DNA of 64,000 nucleotides from positions 588,001 to 652,000 of the forward strand of contig NZ_OY782764.1 in NCBI RefSeq assembly GCF_963678225.1. The letters run 5' to 3'. This stretch comes from an uncultured Cohaesibacter sp. (GTDB taxonomy: Bacteria; Pseudomonadota; Alphaproteobacteria; Rhizobiales; Cohaesibacteraceae). Below are positions 63,463 through 64,000 of this stretch, in pieces. A program made the position numbers and the translations under genes. Below the pieces are notes generated by a model, which had not been told where the DNA came from, made no database searches, and saw nothing but the letters and a program-made list of their open reading frames with translations. How positions within the stretch are numbered: the stretch's first letter is position 1; every line of letters begins with the position of its first letter.

Positions 63463-64000
63463 TCAGAGCGCGTGAATATGCGCTTCTGCCGCCTCGGCTT
63501 CCTCTCCTGTTACATACCCCAGACGGACCTTGAAGCTGGCCGCCTCACCGCTGGCGAGCTGGCGCAGATTGCCCTTTGCCTTCTCGGCCAGATAGCCCTC
63601 CGGCTCGCAGGTGGACGGCAGCGCAAAGGCAGCCACCTGCTGGTCTGCATTCACCAAAATCCAGCGCACGGTCTTGGGAAAATCATTCCGGTTATAGGCA
63701 ATCTTAAAGCCGTCGCCCTCGCGGCGACGCATCAACGACGCCGTGTTGCCATCACCATCGGCTCCCACGCCACGCACATAGAGCACCTGCTCGGGATTGT
63801 AGCGCTCCGGTTCATCCAGCACTTCCAGCCCCGTCGGATCCTTGGCCAGTGAATCGATAAAGGCGAGATAGTCCGGCGTGGCCTGTACATGACCCGGCAC
63901 GGCGGTGCGAACCACCGTCCGATCTGGCGTAAAGGGAGCGGGCTGAATGATCTTGGCCCCTTCGCAATAAGCGAAGTTGACATGGCACATATACATGAGA
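63463..64000 (-). CDS. DUF4432 family protein (aldose-epimerase superfamily), 5' end outside window
   Basis: At least 178 residues of the C-terminal part of a DUF4432 protein: MCHVNFAYCEGAKIIQPA, EQVLYVRGVGADGDGNTASL, FPKTVRWILVNADQQVAAFALP, STCEPEGYLAEKAKGN. The frame stays open to the window end, so the ATG at 63996 is internal (MCHVNF follows a conserved Leu/Tyr-rich strand in the family) and the gene is partial by sampling. These proteins resemble galactose mutarotases and occur in sugar operons; activity is unproven. It lies 48 bp upstream of the ribokinase gene. Confidence 0.78.
   Translation of the reverse strand, partial: LMYMCHVNFAYCEGAKIIQPAPFTPDRTVVRTAVPGHVQATPDYLAFIDSLAKDPTGLEVLDEPERYNPEQVLYVRGVGADGDGNTASLMRRREGDGFKIAYNRNDFPKTVRWILVNADQQVAAFALPSTCEPEGYLAEKAKGNLRQLASGEAASFKVRLGYVTGEEAEAAEAHIHAL

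Overview
The window reads as a chromosomal segment of an alphaproteobacterium of the Hyphomicrobiales (Rhizobiales) type. The gene order lysC-ptsP-prfA, the set comF/grxC/nitrilase/DUF1178, ubiG next to lysC, argJ-mutT next to a parvulin and secA, and an EI-Ntr-type PtsP all fit that group. The many chemoreceptors and the peptide and arabinose transport operons suggest a motile heterotroph. A marine Cohaesibacter-like organism is my best guess, but genus cannot be fixed by reading alone.

Region 1 (1-22.2 kb) is mostly core. It holds prfA (cut by the window start), ptsP, lysC, ubiG, a double-Cache chemoreceptor, DUF1178, a nitrilase-family amidase, glutaredoxin 3, ComF, a methyltransferase, a lone Flp pilin, mutT, argJ, a parvulin isomerase and secA. 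A sensory block follows: a stand-alone Aer-like PAS protein, a soluble chemoreceptor missing three residues at its signalling tip, and a FIST-domain chemoreceptor.

Region 2 (22.6-35.3 kb) is an accessory island. It begins at a tRNA-Arg(CCG), followed by a decayed tyrosine integrase, an excisionase-like gene and an HTH gene split by a stop codon. Its intact cargo is a two-component system divergent from a small Asp/His-rich secreted protein, a secreted DUF2271 protein with a flavinylation motif, a PepSY membrane protein fused to a flavodoxin/FAD-NAD(P)H reductase, and an ApbE flavin transferase. Together these look like a regulated trans-membrane flavin electron-transfer system, possibly a metal reductase. 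The rest is debris: an orphan DUF2384 antitoxin, a ruined IS66, an Imm53 immunity gene behind the tail of its toxin, and a ruined IS6-family element whose end supplies the last codons of the next core gene.

Region 3 (35.3-49.2 kb) is a peptide-uptake operon (Xaa-Pro aminopeptidase, two permeases, a double ATPase, a binding protein) with a C-S lyase-family PLP enzyme and a FadR-type regulator. A GH127 beta-L-arabinofuranosidase is divergent from the regulator. Similar TTGTCGACA motifs lie upstream of both the binding-protein gene and the regulator/GH127 pair. A FIST-GGDEF diguanylate cyclase follows.

Region 4 (49.4-52.8 kb) is a nickel/cobalt ECF uptake operon (NikK-CbiM-NikL-CbiQ) without an adjacent ATPase gene. 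It sits under a textbook NikR operator, GTATGA-N16-TCATAC, with nikR divergent. The NikR protein appears to lack the usual nickel ligands.

Region 5 (52.9-64 kb) is a pentose operon: DUF5107-TPR protein, arabinose-type binding protein, ATPase, permease and aldose epimerase. It is divergent from an AraC regulator, which is followed by a convergent ribokinase and a DUF4432 sugar-binding enzyme running off the window end. Together with the cytoplasmic GH127 enzyme this suggests uptake and breakdown of L-arabinose-containing sugars.
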